A stretch of DNA of 21,941 nucleotides from a virus. A program made the position numbers and the translations under genes. Of the stretch, positions 20,767 through 21,941 are shown piece by piece (the first letter of the stretch is position 1; each line of letters begins with the position of its first letter). The stretch spans positions 1-21,941 of the IMG/VR virus record IMGVR_UViG_3300032285_001251; one strand, given 5' to 3'. The notes under the pieces are model-generated. The model saw only the letters and a list, made by a program, of their open reading frames with translations. It had not been told where the DNA came from and ran no database searches.

Positions 20767-20961
20767 ATGTTAGTTAGTAATTCAGCAGGTTATAAAGTAT
20801 TTTGTGAAACTAAACCCGTAGATGTCCTTCCAGGTCATTATCATATTCGTGTTTATTCAACATATGAACATTCTAAAGAACCTGATTATCAACAAACAAA
20901 ACTTGATATGGTTCTATCACAAACTGAATTAGAACAATTCAGGCAATCACTAACTGCCTAA
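20767..20961 (+). CDS. 64-aa small protein, function unknown
   Basis: A small ORF begins MLVSNSAGYKVFCETKPVDV and ends QFRQSLTA. ATG 20767 has GGAG 6 nt upstream; an in-frame ATG at 20755 would add four residues. It follows tRNA-Asn by 21 nt and so may be read from the same sigma-70 promoter, an unusual protein gene in an RNA unit. A mixed beta/helix pattern (GHYHIRVYST, then SQTELEQFRQSL) suggests a folded domain. Confidence 0.65.
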   Translation: MLVSNSAGYKVFCETKPVDVLPGHYHIRVYSTYEHSKEPDYQQTKLDMVLSQTELEQFRQSLTA

Positions 20962-20964
20962 CAC

Positions 20965-20993
20965 TTGACAATAAATCACTTAGGTGATATACT
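20965..20993 (+). promoter_or_regulatory. sigma-70-type promoter of tRNA-Arg(TCT)
   Basis: TTGACA (20965-20970), 17-nt spacer beginning ATAAAT, TATACT (20988-20993). It starts 3 nt after the upstream stop codon. Confidence 0.85.
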
Positions 20994-21012
20994 GTCAGCA
21001 AGTGAAAAATAT

Positions 21013-21087
21013 CCGGCGTTAGTATAATGGATAATACAGCGGTCTTCTACACCGTGAATGTGGGTTCGATTCCTGCACGCCGGACCA
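21013..21087 (+). tRNA. tRNA-Arg (anticodon TCT)
   Basis: Acceptor CCGGCGT/ACGCCGG, anticodon GCGGT-CTTCTAC-ACCGT, T arm GTGGG-TTCGATT-CCTGC with two G-U pairs, encoded CCA. AGA is a favoured codon in AT-rich phages. Confidence 0.92.
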
Positions 21088-21095
21088 AAGATTAG

Positions 21096-21119
21096 TGTTG
21101 TTGTAAAAATACAACAACA
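21096..21119 (+). terminator. hairpin after tRNA-Arg(TCT)
   Basis: TGTTGTTGTA (21096-21105) pairs perfectly with TACAACAACA (21110-21119) around AAAA. It separates tRNA-Arg from the next promoter. The lack of a U-tract makes it a processing or stability hairpin as likely as a terminator. Confidence 0.45.
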
Positions 21120-21125
21120 AAGTAT

Positions 21126-21154
21126 TTGACAATAAATGGTGCTTATGATACAAT
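21126..21154 (+). promoter_or_regulatory. sigma-70-type promoter of the tRNA-like RNA unit
   Basis: TTGACA (21126-21131), 17-nt spacer beginning ATAAAT, TACAAT (21149-21154). Confidence 0.8.
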
Positions 21155-21226
21155 CATAGCATGAGTTGAGAAAAGTGATCGTACTACTCAACAAGGTTCA
21201 TTAAAAAGCTGTCAGACTGTTTCTAA

Positions 21227-21334
21227 GTGTATTATAGTATAATGGCTAGTACGCAAGGGCCCACACAATGAACTCATAGTAATTGTATGGTGGGAATCGC
21301 CAGTGAAAAGATGGTTCGAATCCATCTAGTACAC
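21227..21334 (+). tRNA. tRNA-like RNA with expanded anticodon region and no CCA
   Basis: Acceptor TGTATTA (21228-21234)/TAGTACA, extended by a G/C pair at 21227/21334, T8-A9, a D arm GTA-TAATGGCTAG-TAC and a good T arm GATGG-TTCGAAT-CCATC are present. About 56 nt lie between D and T arms, folding as CCCAC/GTGGG plus ACAAT/ATTGT with a 12-nt loop rather than a normal anticodon arm. CCA is not encoded. It may be an interrupted tRNA or a tRNA mimic. Confidence 0.55.
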
Positions 21335-21345
21335 TTAAAAATAGT

Positions 21346-21374
21346 TTGACAATAAATGGATGTTGTGTTATACT
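21346..21374 (+). promoter_or_regulatory. sigma-70-type promoter of the large 3' RNA
   Basis: TTGACA (21346-21351), 17-nt spacer beginning ATAAAT, TATACT (21369-21374). Expected start is near 21381. Confidence 0.85.
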
Positions 21375-21380
21375 ACATTC

Positions 21381-21915
21381 ATTAGTTAAGAGGTTGTTTC
21401 AAAAAGCGAGACACGCTAGCAATAGCAAAAAGTCAAGCAGGAAACATTAAATGAGCAGGTCTCAGCCAAATGTTCTTTAAAATTTAAGAATCATATATCC
21501 CTGTTTAAGTTACAGGGCTCTATATGTAAATGTATTAACAGGGTTACCCACTCCGTTAGGCTGAACGTGATTGTCTTTGGATTAATTTTCGGGTCACTAG
21601 TAGGCATGAAGCAGGGATCTAGAGGATAGGTTGAGGCGACACCAAAGCCAACAGTACTGAAGGGATAGGCATCTCCCGGTTAGCGACGGATTAAACAGTG
21701 GGCTGTAATAAGAGTAAGTCAATTGTAAGCAAGTGGTGTTGCTAATTGCGGTTCTTCCCAGTTAATATGTTTTCATATAGTGATAGTATGCATAAAGCGT
21801 GGGTTCTCAACGAACCTCTGTGCAGAGAACATCTGTCCCGACAGCTCCTGGCGCGGAGTGGACACAGTCGGGGAATAACAGGTCCACCAGGAGGTTCACG
21901 CTTTATGTATATTAT
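21381..21915 (+). ncRNA. large pseudoknotted structured RNA (about 535 nt), novel or GOLLD-like candidate
   Basis: More than 500 nt without a plausible gene follow a strong promoter. The 5' domain has TCAGCC (21462-21467)/GGCTGA (21559-21564) enclosing CATATA-CCCTG/CAGGG-TATATG (21492-21526). The middle has CTTTGG (21575-21580)/CCAAAG (21642-21647). The 3' domain closes with a 13-bp stem, 21789-21801/21897-21909. Inside are GTTCTC/GAGAAC, CTCCTG/CAGGAG and GTGGAC/GTCCAC, with CCCGAC (21837-21842) pairing into the loop at GTCGGG (21867-21872) as a pseudoknot. Size, tRNA neighbours and phage setting recall GOLLD RNA, but I cannot confirm homology. Confidence 0.65.
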
Positions 21916-21941
21916 GCTCGGTTCGTCTATCGGTCAGGACG
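21916..21941 (+). tRNA. 5' end of a tRNA, probably tRNA-Glu (cut by window edge)
   Basis: GCTCGGT fits an acceptor strand, followed by TC and the D arm GTC-TATCGGTCAG-GAC, which is the pattern of bacterial tRNA-Glu. The anticodon lies beyond the window, so the isotype is inferred. It directly follows the large RNA. Confidence 0.55.

Noticed and set aside
1-21941. CRISPR array, insertion sequence or integrase
   Set aside because: No regularly spaced repeats, transposase or integrase-like proteins were seen on either strand.

Overview
The window looks like part of a large, AT-rich, T4-type tailed phage genome. The evidence is a PAAR spike-tip protein followed by two large low-complexity structural proteins, copies of the T4-type late promoter box TATAAATA in front of many genes, densely packed genes with ATGA or TAATG overlaps, and a long tRNA array. 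The IscU protein is strikingly proteobacterial (gamma/beta-like), and most tRNA genes encode their own CCA end. A proteobacterial, perhaps freshwater, host is therefore my inference, not something the sequence proves.

Layout. Positions 1-5497 hold a virion and accessory block: GNAT acetyltransferase, SGNH-like protein, glutaredoxin, Sm-like small protein, PAAR tip and two structural proteins. Positions 5552-8405 hold a SleB-type cell-wall hydrolase and a redox/Fe-S set: IscU, a small zinc-knuckle-like protein, peroxiredoxin AhpC and its partner reductase AhpD. Positions 8417-15889 hold an unusual set of small-molecule-type enzymes: three 2-oxoglutarate-oxygenase-like proteins, a short PLP enzyme, a kinase-like protein, two PP-loop ATPases, a GNAT-like protein, a fatty-acid desaturase and two unknown genes on the minus strand.

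Positions 15950-21941 are an RNA region. It carries 15 readable tRNA genes, two tRNA-like genes with abnormal anticodon regions, the start of one more tRNA, and at least seven compact structured non-tRNA RNAs between or ahead of them. These include a twin-cassette pair with identical outer stems, a 51-nt 'mini-tRNA' ending in CCA, a pseudoknotted 146-nt RNA and a pseudoknotted RNA of about 540 nt at the end. RNA units are driven by seven near-consensus sigma-70 promoters, all with exactly 17-bp spacers. An HNH endonuclease, an SGNH hydrolase and small ORFs sit between the RNA cassettes.

Two promoter classes divide the window. Host-type TTGACA-17-TATAnT promoters serve stable RNAs. TATAAATA boxes serve proteins, and six of these boxes lie only 4-6 nt from an ATG that has no Shine-Dalgarno sequence, which predicts leaderless late mRNAs. 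The strongest candidates for something undescribed are the interleaved structured RNAs and the large 3' RNA. Next come the leaderless late genes, the phage AhpC-AhpD pair and the oxygenase/PP-loop/PLP cluster.
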